Assembly (NCBI GenBank): GCA_052387115.1
Contig: JBQTJM010000439.1
Location: 1 to 36,996 of the forward strand
Length of the DNA: 36,996 bases
Origin: JACCXJ01 sp052387115
GTDB taxonomy: Bacteria > Pseudomonadota > Gammaproteobacteria > JACCXJ01
Direction: 5' to 3'
The translations under genes were made by a program, and so were the position numbers. The notes beneath the pieces are model-generated. The model saw only the letters and a list, made by a program, of their open reading frames with translations. It made no database searches and was not told the DNA's origin. Every line of letters starts with the position of its first letter. Within the stretch, counting starts at the first letter, position 1. This document shows positions 26,850 to 34,120 of the stretch, piece after piece.

Positions 26850-27553
26850 CGGTTCGATGGTTCTAAGAAACCGTCTCTTATTAGGTCGCGCACGGGCTTC
26901 TCGGTAACAAACTGCGTGCCGAGACCGGGCTGACCGTATGCAGGCGCTATTTCACCTACTTTTACATCTAGTGGTTTAGTAACCGTAAACGTCGTGTATG
27001 GTCGATTATCGGTGCCTGGCCGCAGTGATCGCATTGGTGGTGGAGTCCCCTGTGGTGCTAGAAAGCGACCGCCGTCGAACCCAAACCGATCGACTTCGGC
27101 TCCTTGGGTAAGCGTGAAATCTCGCGCTTTGCCGAGGAAACCGTCATTTGGCGGGTCAAATGTCGTTAATGCCTTGCCGTTTGTAACCGTCCTAGCGGCA
27201 TTGCCGATTCCGTCCGCCGCTTTGGCTACCGTCTTGCCCAGGGTCCCCGCACCGGGAAGGCTGACCCCTGAGCTGCGGACGCAATCCCCACACGGGTTAG
27301 CGACGTTATCATAGGCCTCCAGGGCCAGATTGCCGAGCTCAAGGCCGGGCTCGTTCGGGGCGGTCTGGCCGATCGGCTGACCGTAAGGCGCATACGACTT
27401 GCGCCACACCACGCGGCCTTCTTGATCGGTCGCGATGATCGGCGAGCCGAGCGCGTCGTTGTGGTAGTAGATGATCACCTCGACGCCCTGAGCCATGAGG
27501 CTCAGGCACGCGAGGAACAGGGTGGCGACGAAACGTATCATTCCGTGACTCAT
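26846..27553 (-). CDS. short Rhs-like secreted protein with C-terminal TNT (NAD glycohydrolase) toxin domain
   Basis: The start is ATG 27553: AAGGAG lies six bases upstream and a signal peptide begins there (FVATLFLACLSLMAQG). The 235-residue protein has a stub of the Rhs core at ~29-60 (YYHNDALGSPIIATDQEG and WRKSYAPYGQPIG). A linker contains CGDC. The TNT domain at ~131-232 shows DPPNDGFLG, DRFGFDGGRFLAPQGTP, PYTTFTVTKPLDVKVGEIAP and YGQPGLGTQF. TNT domains (named for the tuberculosis necrotizing toxin of CpnT) hydrolyse NAD(P). The long Rhs repeat shell and its ARYYDP hallmark are absent, so this is a minimal or orphan form. Whether it is exported only to the periplasm or beyond is unknown. 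The overlapping downstream gene is the presumed immunity partner. Low local GC suggests transfer. Confidence 0.85.
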   Translation of the reverse strand: MSHGMIRFVATLFLACLSLMAQGVEVIIYYHNDALGSPIIATDQEGRVVWRKSYAPYGQPIGQTAPNEPGLELGNLALEAYDNVANPCGDCVRSSGVSLPGAGTLGKTVAKAADGIGNAARTVTNGKALTTFDPPNDGFLGKARDFTLTQGAEVDRFGFDGGRFLAPQGTPPPMRSLRPGTDNRPYTTFTVTKPLDVKVGEIAPAYGQPGLGTQFVTEKPVRDLIRDGFLEPSNR

Positions 27554-27811
27554 GTGCGTCTCCTTGGGGTCCTGTTCTTGACCGCCTCGACCTCCCCGGG
27601 TCCATCGGTGGCCTAGAACGCCCTCCCGGTCCGCCTCGGGCGAGCCGGCGAAGGGCTTGCTGTCCACGTCCGGAACATGGGATAGTCATCGAGGAACATC
27701 ACGCTATCGGGGCACCCTTGCTCAGCTACAGTGGGCCTTTGCACCCACCCACCAGGATTTCCCGGCCCGCCCCGGCACCTGGCCGGTGCTCTCAAGGCCG
27801 AATGCCTAATG

Positions 27812-27982
27812 CTACAGCTTGGTACACACGTTCTTGGCTTCGGTGAAGAACCGCAAGGCTTCGTTGCCGCCCTCGTGGCCGACGCCCGAGTGCTTCATGC
27901 CGCCGAAGGGGGTGCGCACATCGCGGAGCAGCCAGGTGTTGACCCAGACCACTCCGATCTCGAGCCGTTGCGCGGTCCGGTA
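27812..27982 (-). pseudogene. aldehyde dehydrogenase C-terminal fragment (2-hydroxymuconic semialdehyde dehydrogenase-like)
   Basis: About 56 codons encode TAQRLEIGVVWVNTWLLRD, TPFGGMKHSGVGHEGG and the end FFTEAKNVCTKL, the last segment of the aldehyde dehydrogenase superfamily. The tail is closest in pattern to hydroxymuconic semialdehyde dehydrogenases. The catalytic Cys and Glu region is absent, and the sequence upstream of ~27982 is unrelated. It is a gene fragment stranded between the toxin gene and the transposase remnant. Confidence 0.8.
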
Positions 27983-28119
27983 ACCTTGACGCGGGACCGT
28001 CGACCGAGGCCGCGAGCCCGCACTCCGCGGTGCCTGTTCAAGCACCTCGTCCTCGGTGTCCGAAGGGCAGCAATCGTAGGGCGCGTGCCCGCGCCATTCA
28101 TTGGCGGTATGATTCCGTC

Positions 28120-28440
28120 ATGTCTGATTACCGCCGCACCCATGTGCCGGGTGGCACCTATTTCTTCACCATAAACACCTATCGGCGTCAAACGTTTCTC
28201 ACCGATGCCCATGTGCCCTCGGCCCTGCGGGAAGCGATCGGAACGCTTCGTTCGGCCCATGCGTTTATGGCAGCATCGATTTTGGGATCATCTCATCCGC
28301 GATGAGGCCGACTTCAACCGGCGTATCGATTACATCCATTGGAACCTGGTGAAGCATGGGTACGTGGCACAGGTGAGTCATTGGCCGTATTGAGCTTCCA
28401 TCGGTACGTCAAACAGGGTGCCTGCCAGCAGATTGGGGAG
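28120..28440 (+). pseudogene. decayed REP-associated tyrosine transposase (RAYT, Y1 family)
   Basis: The start SDYRRTHVPGGTYFFTINTY (after ATG 28120) is the classic N-terminus of REP-associated Y1 transposases. After about 48 codons the sequence jumps, in a +1 frame, to LWQHRFWDHLIRDEADFNRR and HWNLVKHGYVAQVSHWPY, the family's C-terminal part. A second frameshift then leads to SFHRYVKQG. The middle, which should hold the HUH motif, is deleted. It is therefore inactive. No flanking REP pairs of the kind such enzymes mobilise were recognised nearby. Confidence 0.85.
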
Positions 28441-28984
28441 CCAAACTCGAATCGCTCAACGGCGCTGACACGGCGAATGAGTCGGCGCGGACACGCGCCC
28501 TACGCTCGCTGAAGAACGGCATTACCCCTGAGCATCAGACGATCTTGAATGTGCTGGAGAGGATTGCCGAATGTGTCGGTGTAGATCGTTGGCGGCTTAC
28601 GAAAAGCGGACAGCAGGAGTTGGGGTTGCGTCCTACGGCGCGAACGTTACCCTCTCGGACAGCCGAGACAGCCTTGGATCGACGATGATCGCGCCCTCGT
28701 GCCGCTAGGAAACGGCGTGCTCATGACGGTCATAGCACCGGGCAAACTGAGACACTACCTCTAGCCCTGCGGGTCCTTGACACGGGGCAAGACCGAGCCG
28801 CTCGTGCCGTTCTGCCGGACCTCCCCGCAGCCGGCAAGGCGCGATGGCATTGATGGGGTCGGAGACGATCGAACGGCCACGCCGAGCAGCGCAGAATATC
28901 GACTCGCAACCGACCCGTCAACCGGCTTTTGTCTGAAGGGATCAGGTCTTGAAATATCAACTCTCTTAGACTATGCGACCCGGA
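28441..28984. other. degenerate accessory DNA without a clear gene
   Basis: About 540 bases between the transposase remnant and the antitoxin gene. Short open stretches exist but none shows a recognisable family or ribosome binding site. GGGATCAGGTCTTGAAATATC near 28938-28958 resembles sequences I associate with the ends of REP/Y1-type mobile elements, but I see a single copy here and cannot confirm it. Confidence 0.4.
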
Positions 28985-29272
28985 TCAAGCCGTGCCCGCG
29001 TGCAGCCTCAAACCCAGCGCGCGGATGACCTTCAATACCGTGGCGAACTCGGGATTCCCCCCGACGGACAAGGCCTTGTACAGGCTTTCGCGCCCAAGTC
29101 CCGTGTCGCGGGCAAGCTGCGACATGCCTTTGGCGCGGGCGATGTCGCCCAATACATGCGTCACCAGGGTTGGGTCGCCGTCTTCCAGGGCGGCCTCCAG
29201 ATAGGCGACCATATCGTCGCTGTCTCGCAGATATTCCGCCGCGTCCCATGGACGAGTTTCGGTCTTGGCCAT
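28985..29272 (-). CDS. higA: HigA-type antitoxin (addiction module antidote, helix-turn-helix)
   Basis: A 95-residue protein beginning at ATG 29272 (MAKTETRPWDAAEYLRD). The N-terminal part DMVAYLEAALEDGDPTLVTHVLGDIARAKGM is typical of the 'putative addiction module antidote' family. The helix-turn-helix follows (MSQLARDTGLGRESLYKAL, then GNPEFATVLKVIRALGLRL). It lies 11 bases after the toxin gene, the toxin-first order of HigBA modules. Such antitoxins bind and inhibit the toxin and repress their own promoter; the palindrome at 29583-29598 is a plausible operator. The frame remains open far upstream, but the family starts at this Met. Confidence 0.88.
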   Translation of the reverse strand: MAKTETRPWDAAEYLRDSDDMVAYLEAALEDGDPTLVTHVLGDIARAKGMSQLARDTGLGRESLYKALSVGGNPEFATVLKVIRALGLRLHAGTA

Positions 29273-29283
29273 ATTTTCAAATC

Positions 29284-29574
29284 CTAAAGGTTGCGCGCCA
29301 GTGCTAGCGCGGTTTGAATGTCCCGATCCTGCGTGCGTTTGTCGCCACCCGCCAGGAGGACGACAAGCACCGCACCGCGCTGAACGAAGTACACTCGGTA
29401 GCCAGGGCCGTGATCGATGCGTAGCTCCGAGACACCTTGGCCCACCGGTCTCACATCGCCGCAGTTGCCCAAGGACAAGCGGCGGATGCGGGTATTGATC
29501 CGCGCTTGCGCCTGCCGATCTCGCAGACCATCGAACCATTCCGCATATTCGATCGTCTGGCGGATCTCGATCAT
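29284..29574 (-). CDS. higB: RelE/HigB-type toxin (phage-derived Gp49-like family)
   Basis: A 96-residue basic protein (EIRQTIEYAEWFDGLRDR, ARINTRIRRLSLGNCGD, VSELRIDHGPGYRVYF, LLAGGDKRTQDRDI) with the full pattern of Gp49-like/HigB ribosome-dependent mRNA endonucleases. The basic and aromatic residues near RIDHGPGYRVYF and GGDKRTQ are those typical of the active site. The gene is intact and precedes its antitoxin. Upstream there is a consensus -35 and a palindrome but no ribosome binding site, so translation may be leaderless. It probably stabilises the island. Confidence 0.88.
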   Translation of the reverse strand: MIEIRQTIEYAEWFDGLRDRQAQARINTRIRRLSLGNCGDVRPVGQGVSELRIDHGPGYRVYFVQRGAVLVVLLAGGDKRTQDRDIQTALALARNL

Positions 29575-29579
29575 GGTGT

Positions 29580-29608
29580 ACCGTATCTTTTGAGATACAG
29601 CTTGTCAA
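29580..29608 (-). promoter_or_regulatory. predicted promoter and operator of the higBA pair
   Basis: On the minus strand, TTGACA (29608-29603) is followed after 17 bases by TACGGT (29585-29580). Between them lies the inverted repeat GTATCT-TTTG-AGATAC (29583-29598 on the plus strand), which also overlaps the -10. The predicted transcription start falls at or next to the toxin ATG (29574). This fits autoregulation by the antitoxin. Confidence 0.5.
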
Positions 29609-29730
29609 GACGGAGTACTTGGTAGCCAGGTACGTGGGCACCGCCCACCGTTTACGGCAATTCTCCATTCGCAGTAGAACTGGGGTACAAATGTCGGTGG
29701 ATAACATTCTGGTCGGCAGTCTGCCCCGGA

Positions 29731-30092
29731 GTCGGCTAGCCGCGACGGCCCCCCGTCAGCCGGCGGCGGGTACGCCAGGCGATCCAGAGCTTACGGAGGG
29801 GGGTGAGGGCGATGCGATGGTCGAGGATCCGGTAGCCATCGCGCCTGATCTCGGCGAGGGTGACGAGGAGGATCTCGGCGAGGATGACCACACTCTGCTG
29901 CGCTGGGCGGTCCACGGCCGGGACGCGGGCCATGGCCTGTGCGAGATCGGCCCCGATACGCTCGCAGTGCTCCGCGACCAGGTCCCGGAGGCGCGCCGGC
30001 GACTTGCGCTCGAGGAGCGCCGCCCCTGGCACGCCATGGCGTACCAGGGCGTCCTGCGGGATGCGGATCCGGCCGCGCGCAGTCTCGGCCCG
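29731..30092. repeat. right copy of a ~330-bp direct repeat flanking the accessory island
   Basis: This stretch matches 25606-25935 in the same orientation, about nine in ten bases by eye. It spans the last ~110 codons of the synthase-like gene and a few bases past its stop (GGCTAGC in both). The right copy has one extra 24-base unit: GATCTCGGCGAGG starts at both 29847 and 29871. The two copies bracket about 3.8 kb of toxin, transposon and fragment DNA. Confidence 0.8.
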
Positions 30093-30590
30093 CAGGTCCT
30101 GAACCCGCGCCGCCAGCTCGATGGCGGCACCGAGGTCCGCGACCGCCTGCGGCGTCGCCTCATCGCGGTAGCCGTGGATGCGGGCGCACCAGCGCCAGAT
30201 AGGGGCCCACATCGCCTCGAAATGGCGTACCAGCGACTCGTGGCAGGCATAGCCGCCGGGACCCACGTCCTGCTCGGCCGCGGCGAGGGTGGTGCCCAAG
30301 CTCCGGGGCTCCAAGCCGTAGGTCCGGGCGACCCAGGCCATGAGCTCGGCGATCGGGTGGCGAGCGGGCGCACGAGCCTCGATGCGCGCTAGCTCTTCGC
30401 GCCAAAAGGCGAGCTTCCTCCCGGCCACGACCGGATCGGCGCAAGTCCGCGGTACCTCGGCGATGGCGTCCTTGAATGCCAGGAGCGAATACACGCCGCG
30501 CTGTAGCTCCGACCCGAGCCAGAGCGTGCTGTAATAGTAGCTGGAGCCCGGGACCGCCACCCGTTCCCGGCAGTAATCAATGGAGTTCAC
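29736..30590 (-). CDS. squalene/phytoene-synthase-like protein with degenerate aspartate motifs
   Basis: From GTG 30590 the protein has 284 residues and the family fold: SIDYCRERVAVPGSSYYYST at the N-terminus, VAGRKLAFWREEL (~56-67), and LGAAIELAARVQDLRAETARGRIRIP (~153-178). True synthases have two DxxxD-type motifs for Mg-diphosphate binding. Here the first position reads FKDAIAEV and the second D165-LRA-E169, so catalytic competence is doubtful. It may be a non-canonical member, as the mitochondrial complex I assembly factor NDUFAF6 is. The start overlaps the stop of the upstream phosphatase gene by 14 bases, placing it in the ubiG unit. Near residue ~240 a 24-base tandem repeat inserts about eight residues (LLVTLAEI). 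Its 3' third is duplicated at 25612-25935. Confidence 0.75.
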   Translation of the reverse strand: MNSIDYCRERVAVPGSSYYYSTLWLGSELQRGVYSLLAFKDAIAEVPRTCADPVVAGRKLAFWREELARIEARAPARHPIAELMAWVARTYGLEPRSLGTTLAAAEQDVGPGGYACHESLVRHFEAMWAPIWRWCARIHGYRDEATPQAVADLGAAIELAARVQDLRAETARGRIRIPQDALVRHGVPGAALLERKSPARLRDLVAEHCERIGADLAQAMARVPAVDRPAQQSVVILAEILLVTLAEIRRDGYRILDHRIALTPLRKLWIAWRTRRRLTGGRRG

Positions 30591-31275
30591 TTCCGAGCGG
30601 GATGCCGTTGACCCAGGCGAGCACTGCCCCAGGGTGGGAGATCGCGCCATCCGCACCGAAGGCGCTCGGGTCGTCGCCCGGGGCGAGGTAGCCGAACAGG
30701 GCCACGAGGGTGGTCATGCCCGCGGCCCGCCCGGCGGTGATGTCGTCCCGCGAGTCGCCGACGAACAAGCAGCTTCCGGGATCACGCCCACACAGCCGCG
30801 CGGCGTGCAGGAGCGGCGCGGGGTGAGGCTTACGGTAGGCCGTGGTATCACCACAGACGATGCAGGCCGCACGCTCCGCGATCCCGAGTGCTGCCAGCAA
30901 GGGCTGCGTCAGCCGGAGCGGTTTGTTGGTCACCACACCCCAGGGTACGGCGGACCCGGTGAGGGTGTCGAGTACCTCCGCCATCCCCGGGAACAGCCGC
31001 GTGTCACGCGCGACCCGGCCGGCGTAGAGGTCCAGGAAGCGTCCCCGCAGCCCCTGGTATTCGGGGTCTTCGGGATCGGAGAGGCCGAACCCGAGCCCCA
31101 GAAGGGCCGGGCTGCCCCCCGAGACGCACGGCCGGATGCGCGCCAGCGGGAGTGCCGCAAGACCCTGTTCGGCACGCAGCGCATTGAGCGCAGCGGCGAG
31201 GTCCGGCACGGTATCCGCCAAGGTCCCATCGAGGTCGAAGAACACCGCGCGGCGTGCGCCACGGGGGGCGCTCAC
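30577..31275 (-). CDS. mupP: HAD-IA phosphatase, MupP/Gph type
   Basis: A 232-residue HAD hydrolase with FDLDGTLADT (nucleophile Asp14, acid Asp16), WGVVTNKPLR, the Lys in YRKPHPAPLL and the metal loop FVGDSRDD. Two families fit: phosphoglycolate phosphatase, and MupP, the N-acetylmuramic acid 6-phosphate phosphatase of the AmgK/MurU cell-wall recycling route. I lean to MupP because, as in pseudomonads, it lies directly after ubiG, and because the short cap region and ending (LFGYLAPGDDPSAFGAD) look more like MupP than E. coli Gph. AmgK and MurU are not in the window. The start at GTG 31275 overlaps the ubiG stop (GTGA, 31272-31275); the frame extends far upstream only because it is open across ubiG. 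Confidence 0.85.
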   Translation of the reverse strand: MSAPRGARRAVFFDLDGTLADTVPDLAAALNALRAEQGLAALPLARIRPCVSGGSPALLGLGFGLSDPEDPEYQGLRGRFLDLYAGRVARDTRLFPGMAEVLDTLTGSAVPWGVVTNKPLRLTQPLLAALGIAERAACIVCGDTTAYRKPHPAPLLHAARLCGRDPGSCLFVGDSRDDITAGRAAGMTTLVALFGYLAPGDDPSAFGADGAISHPGAVLAWVNGIPLGSELH

Positions 31276-31994
31276 GGCAGCGTGGCGTGTACGAGATAGT
31301 TGACCGACACACCGTCCTGCAGCACCGCCCGACGCGTCCCCGGGTTGTACCACATTCCCTTGAGTGCCAGGAGTCTGAGGCCAGCGCTCCGTACCCAGCC
31401 TGCCAGCTCCGACGGTCGGATGAAACGCCCATAGTCGTGGGTACCCCGGGGCAGGAGGCGCAAGACATACTCGGCCGCGATCACCGCCAGTAGATAGGCC
31501 GCCGGAGTGCGATTGATGGTCGAGAAAAACACATGGCCCCCGGGTTTGACCAGCGTCGCACAGGCCTCGACCAGCTTCTCGGGGTAGGGGACATGTTCCA
31601 CGATCTCCATGCAGGTCACCACATCGAACCCCCCGGGTTCCTGGGCCGCCATGACCTCCGGCGTCGTGCGCAGATACCGAACCCGGCTTCCGGATCGGGC
31701 CTGATGGAGCTTGGCGACGCGGATCGCGCCGGCGCTGGCATCGATGCCGGTCACGCCGGCGCCCTGATCGGCCATGGCCTCCGACAGGATCCCGCCGCCA
31801 CAACCCACGTCGATGACGGTCTTGCCCCCGAGCGCGACGCGCCCGTCAATGAACCCGAGGCGCAACGGATTGATGTCGTGCAGGGTACGGAAATCCCCGT
31901 CATGGTCCCACCAGCGGCTCGCCAGCGCCTCGAACTTGGCCACCTCGCCGGGGTCGACGTTGGCGCTCTCGTGATCCACGCTCGCGTGATCCAA
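31272..31994 (-). CDS. ubiG: ubiquinone biosynthesis O-methyltransferase UbiG
   Basis: UbiG performs both O-methylations of the ubiquinone ring with SAM. The 240-residue protein shows EVAKFEALASRWWD, INPLRLGFI, the SAM motif VIDVGCGGGILSE, CMEIVEHVPYPEKLV, GGHVFFSTINR, LRLLPRGTHDYGRFI and the end VNYLVHAT, the complete family pattern. The listed start is TTG 31994; GTG 31979, five codons later, is an equally reasonable start and neither has a strong ribosome binding site. The stop overlaps the start of the MupP-type phosphatase by four bases. The PP2C gene ends 24 bases upstream on the same strand. Confidence 0.95.
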   Translation of the reverse strand: MDHASVDHESANVDPGEVAKFEALASRWWDHDGDFRTLHDINPLRLGFIDGRVALGGKTVIDVGCGGGILSEAMADQGAGVTGIDASAGAIRVAKLHQARSGSRVRYLRTTPEVMAAQEPGGFDVVTCMEIVEHVPYPEKLVEACATLVKPGGHVFFSTINRTPAAYLLAVIAAEYVLRLLPRGTHDYGRFIRPSELAGWVRSAGLRLLALKGMWYNPGTRRAVLQDGVSVNYLVHATLP

Positions 31995-32018
31995 TGGGGG
32001 TGGGTCCCGCGCCCCGGC

Positions 32019-32822
32019 CTAGGACCTGGAGGCGAAAGACAGGTTGGGGAGGGTCACGTCGGACGCCAGATCGGAGTCGCGCGTCGCGCCGACGGGACAA
32101 AACTCCACCAGCACGACGGTCACGTTGTCGTTCGCACCCCGTGCCAGAGTGAGGTCGAGCAGCGTATCGGCCGCGTGCGACAGCGGACCGGCCGACAGTA
32201 CCTCCCCGATCTCTTGTTCGGTGACGTGGCGGTACAACCCGTCCGAGCACAGGAGGTAGCGATCGCCCGCCGTCGGATCCAGCGCGAGCGTGTCCAGACC
32301 GAGGTCCGCTTGCGTGCCCACTGCCCGCGTCAGGACATTGGACAGGGGATGGAGGGTGGCCTCGGCCCGACCGATGAGGCCGAGACGCACGTACGCCTCT
32401 ATCTGGGAATGATCCCTCGTGAGCTGAGTCAGGCCTCGATCGCGCCACCGATACGCCCGGCTGTCACCGGCCCACAGGCACGCGCCCTCCGACCCGTCGG
32501 ACAGGAGCGCGACCACCGTGCTCCCGGTGGGTGCATGGTATTCTTCCCCCTTGGCGAGCAGCGCGGCGTTGACCGAGCGCAGACTCGCCTCCGCCGCCGC
32601 CACGAGCTCGCCGAAGCTCGCGGCCTTCTCGAGCTTACCGAGCGACTCGACGATCATGCGGCTCGCGGCATCGCCGCCGCGGTGGCCGCCCATGCCGTCG
32701 GCCACCGCCCAGAGCCCGAGGTCGGGGCGATCGAGAAAGGAGTCCTCGTTGCTCTTGCGCACCTTCCCGACGTGCGTAATGGCACACGAGGACCAGCCGC
32801 AGAGCGGATTGTTCATGGGCAC
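32019..32822 (-). CDS. PP2C-family serine/threonine protein phosphatase
   Basis: A bacterial PP2C (Stp1/PrpC type) of about 267 residues that removes phosphate from Ser/Thr with two Mn/Mg ions. Metal-site motifs: SNEDSF (Asp27), AVADGMGGHRGGDAAS (Asp42), LCSDGLYRHVTEQEI and GANDNVTVVLVEF near the end. GDSRAYRWRDRGLTQLTRDHS is the family's central strand. There is no membrane segment. The frame begins at GTG 32822 with ATG 32816 two codons on. It lies about 95 bases downstream of the cyclase-FHA gene. Since FHA domains read phosphothreonine, the pair points to a phospho-signalling role. No Ser/Thr kinase is encoded in the window. Confidence 0.93.
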   Translation of the reverse strand: MPMNNPLCGWSSCAITHVGKVRKSNEDSFLDRPDLGLWAVADGMGGHRGGDAASRMIVESLGKLEKAASFGELVAAAEASLRSVNAALLAKGEEYHAPTGSTVVALLSDGSEGACLWAGDSRAYRWRDRGLTQLTRDHSQIEAYVRLGLIGRAEATLHPLSNVLTRAVGTQADLGLDTLALDPTAGDRYLLCSDGLYRHVTEQEIGEVLSAGPLSHAADTLLDLTLARGANDNVTVVLVEFCPVGATRDSDLASDVTLPNLSFASRS

Positions 32823-32914
32823 ACCGTGTCAGCCTGTGGCGCTCGCACAGCGTATGCTGAACCTCAGGCGGAACTGGCGTGTGCGCGCATCGGTACCACA
32901 CGGGATTCGGGGCA

Positions 32915-33895
32915 TCACGAGGCTATCTCAAAGAAGACGAGCTTCTTGGCCGGGTCGCCGAAGGTCCGGCCCAAGCTTACCTGGCCGCGGCCCTGAAGCA
33001 CGGTCTCGTCGCGCCGCACGAAGGCGCAGCCACCGCCCTCGCTGCGCACATAGGTGCCGTTGGTGCTATGGTCCACCAGGTAATACCGGCCGCGCCGACA
33101 TTCGATGCGCAGGTGACGCCGCGAGGCCAAATGGTCATCGACAACCAGGTCACACACCGGACCACGCCCCAGGGTCACCGGCCGGCAGCCGCCCTCGAGC
33201 TTGAACTCCTTTCCCTGGCAGCGCAGCACGAGCGCGAGGTCCGGCCCCGAGTCGCCCAGGACGATAGGCAATACGTAACCGGCGACGCCGGTCGAGTCGT
33301 CCTCACGCCACACCACCTCGAAGATCGCCAAGGGTTCGGCCTCCCCGTTCATCTCTACCCTATCGACCAGCCGCGTGCTGGACCGGCAGGGGGGAGACAG
33401 CTCGTGGAAGACCGCGGCGGTGATGATGATCTGCTCCGGCTTGGCGAGATCGACCGCCCGCTTGGCGACGTTGACGTTTTGCCCAAAGAGGTCATCCACC
33501 TCCAGGATGACCGGACCGAAGTGCAGCCCCACGCGCACCGACAAGGTCGCCGCCGGCCCCGCGTACTCCGAGGCCGGTTCGTCGTCGTGGTGTCTCTGGA
33601 TCTCCCAGGCGGCCATGACGGCCAGATCGGCGCTTGCGAAGATGCACACGGCCTCATCGCCGATGGTCTTGACGACCCGGCCGCCGTGCCGCTGCACGCA
33701 GTGGGCGATGGCGGCGAGGCATTCCGCCACCCGGTCGCGCGCAGCGACGTCGCCGAGCTCGCCATAAAGCCGCGTGCTGCCGCTGATGTCGGCGAACATG
33801 ATCGCGACGCTGGGAAGCTCGGCGCCCAGGTTGCCGGTGTCGCCGTGCCCGGGAACACCCCCTATGCGCGGTTGGCGTCGATCTCGGTGGCGCAT
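32915..33895 (-). CDS. class III nucleotide cyclase domain fused to an FHA domain
   Basis: Placing the start at ATG 33895 gives 326 residues. Residues ~28-165 are a class III adenylate/guanylate cyclase domain: metal Asp36 in IMFADISGSTR and Asp80 in VVKTIGDEA, Lys76 at the purine-specifying position, and Asn142/Arg146 in FGQNVNVAKRAVDL for transition-state binding. All key residues are present, so an active adenylyl cyclase is plausible. Residues ~238-310 are an FHA domain with Arg244 (TLGRGPVCDLVV), Ser258/His261 (ASRRHLRI) and Asn279-Gly (STNGTYVR), able to bind phosphothreonine. There is no membrane helix. A PP2C gene follows. The frame is open upstream to 34057, but that part is not conserved. 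FimV elsewhere in the window is linked to cAMP in Pseudomonas, but no direct connection is shown. Confidence 0.88.
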   Translation of the reverse strand: MRHRDRRQPRIGGVPGHGDTGNLGAELPSVAIMFADISGSTRLYGELGDVAARDRVAECLAAIAHCVQRHGGRVVKTIGDEAVCIFASADLAVMAAWEIQRHHDDEPASEYAGPAATLSVRVGLHFGPVILEVDDLFGQNVNVAKRAVDLAKPEQIIITAAVFHELSPPCRSSTRLVDRVEMNGEAEPLAIFEVVWREDDSTGVAGYVLPIVLGDSGPDLALVLRCQGKEFKLEGGCRPVTLGRGPVCDLVVDDHLASRRHLRIECRRGRYYLVDHSTNGTYVRSEGGGCAFVRRDETVLQGRGQVSLGRTFGDPAKKLVFFEIAS

Positions 33896-34120
33896 CTCTA
33901 CAACCTGGCTACCTCGTGTGCAGATGACGTGATCATTGGGAAGAGGTTTCGGCGGCCTCGCCGAGACGACTCGCCGGGACCGCCAGGGAAGGTAGGATAA
34001 CAAATCCGCGGGGGTACAAAAAATCGCCCGGCCCGGCGGGCGGCCTTGACATGCCATGCCCCTGGCCTACCATGGCCTCGCGTATTCGCCAAGACCACCC
34101 TGCATCGAGGCTACGCCCAC

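Noticed and set aside
28030..28119. An N-terminal extension of the REP transposase frame
   Set aside because: The family starts at the ATG at 28120; the upstream codons are Arg/Pro-rich and not conserved.
29273..29707. A long N-terminal extension of the HigA frame
   Set aside because: It runs antiparallel in frame through the toxin gene. The antitoxin family begins at Met 29272, and the toxin frame has clear family motifs.
32879..34000. A 373-codon plus-strand frame and other long frames opposite the cyclase-FHA gene
   Set aside because: The minus-strand frame encodes two well-defined domains; the plus-strand product resembles neither these nor any other family.
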